DNA of 64,000 nucleotides. It comes from Plecoglossus altivelis (Eukaryota; Chordata; Actinopteri; Osmeriformes; Plecoglossidae). The stretch covers positions 5,825,881 through 5,889,880 of the forward strand of contig BROE01000028.1 in NCBI GenBank assembly GCA_036571765.1. The letters run 5' to 3'. Numbering within the stretch: position 1 is the stretch's first letter; every line of letters begins with the position of its first letter. The translations under genes were made by a program, and so were the position numbers. Of the stretch, positions 61,740 through 64,000 are shown one piece after another. The notes beneath the pieces were generated by a model. The model was not told the DNA's origin and ran no database searches. It saw only the letters and a list, made by a program, of their open reading frames with translations.

Positions 61740-62640
61740 GTAAGAGGAAACGTCAGGCTGGACGTTCTCACCAAAAGAGAGACCTGACTAATGGCTGTCA
61801 TTCAGAGACCAGAACACTGGGGCTGCTAAGTAGCTTAGCCGTTCCCAAGAGCAGTTTGAACTTATGAACACAACCATCTGCTTTGCTTGTCCTGGCTGTC
61901 ATTTGCAAAATTTAAATCTTAGGACCTAAGTTTCTTATTCCTTATTCTTCCCTGAATCGTGTTTACATTTAAAAGAAGAAATAACTTTAGGTTTGAGAGA
62001 AAGTCATGAGTTTCAGTTAAGGATAGAAGTTTTCTAAACTTGTGCGAAATTTCTCGTTGTGATTTGCATAAGAAGGGCCTCTTAAGTCTTTGAGTTTGCT
62101 AAGGCTAATGGTGCCTTGGTATTGCTAGTTCCATTTTGACCCAGCCTGCAGACTCTGCTCTGTTTATGTCTGCTGAAGCATTCGTGGTATGTCAAAGCAC
62201 ATCATCAATCTCAGAGCTTATGAATGCCAAATCTCTTAAAGGGGCATGCCCCATAACATCCCCCTTCCTCACAGATGCATTCAGGCTATGTTAGGACGTA
62301 TAGTCGATCACAGAACACGTTAGCTGGATCGTGTTGTCAAACAAGGCTTGTTGGATAATCAGCCTCTGGTTTGGACACGCTCCTCCATGCCAAGTGAAGT
62401 GACTTCTCAGTTACACAACAGAGGCAAAGTTTCTGAACACCATCACTGCTTTTTAAGTGATTCTTATCATTTTTTATTACAGACTTATTTAGAATTTCAA
62501 GAAAAAAATGGAAAGTCCACAAGCTTATCATTCTTCTATTAACTTAGCAATCAACAAGTAATAAATCAATCTAACTTAAGAAATATGAAGGAAAAAAAAT
62601 AGAAAATGCTGGTAGTACAATGCACCTAAAGAGAATGCTA
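61740..62640. other. mfn1 intron without further exons
   Basis: No sequence resembling the next mfn1 exon (which should start with EKHFFHKV-like residues) was found on the plus strand. A reverse-strand poly(A) signal (tttatt, 62473-62478) fits the 3' end of the minus-strand gene that follows. Confidence 0.5.
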
Positions 62641-62688
62641 TGAATAAAATGTTCTCTGCCTCCAAGAAGGAAGCGGGGCATCATTGCC

Positions 62689-63803
62689 TCAGCGCAACCT
62701 CTGGCGCCGAAGAGGACGATTCACTTTGACGGTGATCCTCCTTCTCTTGCGGTCAGGCTCGCCCTCTGCTTGGTCATGGTGGTCCAAGGTGGCCTCCCAC
62801 ACCCTCTTTCTGCTCTTCTCAGACGGGCTCTTAAGGCCCACCAGAACAGCTGCCTGCGTGCTGCTGTCAGTGTACTCCACTTCCATGTCCTCCACGTCAT
62901 CCAGCATATTAGCGCTAACCGGGCTGGCTGGAGCAGATATCATCTCACAGTCGTTTGGATACAGACAGCTGGTACTGGAGAACAGCGGAAGGAAGGTGTT
63001 TGTGCAGCTTGAGGTGCCGGGGTGCTGTGGTGACAGCGTCGCAGCTGTCTGCGTGCTGCTGTCATTGCACTCAACCTCCATGTCCTCCACCTCATCCAGC
63101 ATGTTGGTCCTCTTCGGGCTGGCCGGAGGAGAGACCATCTCACAGTCATTAGGATACAGGAAGCTGGTGCTGGAGACCAGAGGAAGAAAGGTGGTCGTGT
63201 TGCACCAAGATTTGGTTGAAGTGCTGGCCTGCGGAAGGTATGCAGTCATGCTAGAGCTAATGTGGAAGTTATAGAAGCTTGAACTAGTCTGCTGTGGTGG
63301 AGGGTTCAGATGGTAGTTCAGGCCAGGATCCATATACCCATTGGGAGGCTGTGGAGTGCAGGTGTTCACAGTCATCCCTGGATAGCTGCAGCTGCTGTAT
63401 CCAGACCTGCTGGAGATGCTAGCTCCATGAAGGCCTGAGTTGGCAGGGCTAAGAGCTACGGTAGCTGCTGTCTGTGGGAGGCAGATGGAAGCGCTCGTCC
63501 CAGGGTAAGCAGAGGCAGCTGGGTGCGGCGGTTGTGAAGGACAGCTAGAGGCCTTGAAGTGGCTGCTGGACTCCTGATGAAACCCTGCAGGCTTGAAACT
63601 AGCACAGGTGGCTGTCTTGTTAGCCAACAAATGCACGGACGAGGTCTTGTCTGAAGACTCATCATCTGAGCTGTCGTCATCCGAAGAGTCGATAACAATG
63701 ATGTTGGGATCCACTCTTATTTTGGGGGCTGCATAGGCGTCCCCTTGGTCTTTGAAGCCCTGTGTAGGGGTAGATATCTGGTGGATGGATTTCCTGGAAT
63801 CTC
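62689..63803 (-). CDS. Last exon of an unrecognised SIM-containing protein
   Basis: A long open exon on the minus strand starts at an acceptor (ctctgtag|GAGATTCC, exon start 63803) with two leading bases, and ends at TGA 62689-62691, about 371 residues. I do not recognise the family. Visible are an acidic SUMO-interaction-type motif (IIVIDSSDDDSSDD) near the start, then a long Ser/Thr/Pro/Tyr-rich low-complexity middle. Two tandem copies of a module of about 55 residues share FLPL.SSTS.LYPNDCEM and NMLD.VEDMEVE, and the exon ends in a basic probable nuclear signal (DRKRRRITVKVNRPLRR). This looks like a nuclear regulatory protein. Fish-expanded HIPK-like kinases are one possible family, unproven. 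The upstream exons lie beyond 64000. An intron-spanning open frame to 63918 is not counted. Confidence 0.65.
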
Positions 63804-64000
63804 CTACAGAGAGCAGAAAGAGACACGCAGGTCCAAAATCAAACATCGTAGATATTCTTTCATATAACTTTTTTGATTTGACCTTCCATTTTTGGCAACA
63901 CTTTGTGTTCCCCAGCATGTGTTACTTTGTAATGATATAGTTGATGGTTATGGGTCGTTAGTACGAAAGTGTAAGAAGGCACAGTAAGGAGGAAGGGGTA

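Overview
The window is vertebrate nuclear DNA, almost certainly from a ray-finned (teleost) fish. Genes are split into many exons with GT-AG introns. Microsatellites and long C or A runs are common, tRNA-derived SINE fragments occur, and there is one assembly gap (N run 23423-24000). The proteins read as fish orthologues of human TBXA2R, GIPC3, GRAMD2-type, LIM2, FTSJ3, PLAAT1 and MFN1. No prokaryotic features, CRISPR arrays or complete transposons were found. The species cannot be told from the sequence.

Layout. 1-13.7 kb: no confident gene; repeats, decayed coding-like fragments and possibly untranslated 5' exons of tbxa2r. 13750-17186 (+): tbxa2r, thromboxane A2 receptor, two main coding exons; between them lies an in-frame second version of the TM7 exon (15693-15851). 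20208-26712 (-): gipc3, six coding exons, tail-to-tail with tbxa2r as in human 19p13.3. 29925-42684 (+): a GRAMD2A/2B-like GRAM-domain ER membrane protein with two possible first exons (29925 or 34817). 45427-46828 (-): lim2-like lens fibre membrane protein. 49386-55020 (-): ftsj3, the pre-rRNA 2'-O-methyltransferase, 21 coding exons, 860 codons. 55538-56562 (-): plaat1-like phospholipase/acyltransferase. 59252-61739 (+): the first five coding exons of mfn1, unfinished in this window. 62689-63803 (-): the last exon of an unrecognised Ser/Pro-rich, SUMO-interaction-motif-bearing protein whose upstream exons lie beyond the window.

The genes do not form one pathway. tbxa2r is a prostanoid GPCR and gipc3 a PDZ adaptor. 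The GRAMD protein is probably a lipid-contact-site protein, lim2 a lens tetraspan and ftsj3 a nucleolar ribosome-biogenesis enzyme. plaat1 acts in lipid remodelling and mfn1 in mitochondrial fusion. Spacing is tight around ftsj3 and plaat1 (517 bp from plaat1 stop to ftsj3 start) and loose elsewhere.

Most notable observations: (1) a gapless, open, correctly phased duplicate TM7 exon in tbxa2r, predicting a receptor isoform with an altered seventh helix and a very short tail; (2) alternative first exons of the GRAMD gene in the same phase; (3) an apparent one-base loss at the gipc3 exon 1/2 junction; (4) a Gly/Arg/Lys repeat tail on Ftsj3; (5) an opposite-strand gene lying where the rest of mfn1 should follow. 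All exon boundaries were read by eye from splice signals, phase continuity and recalled family sequences; no alignment or RNA data were available.
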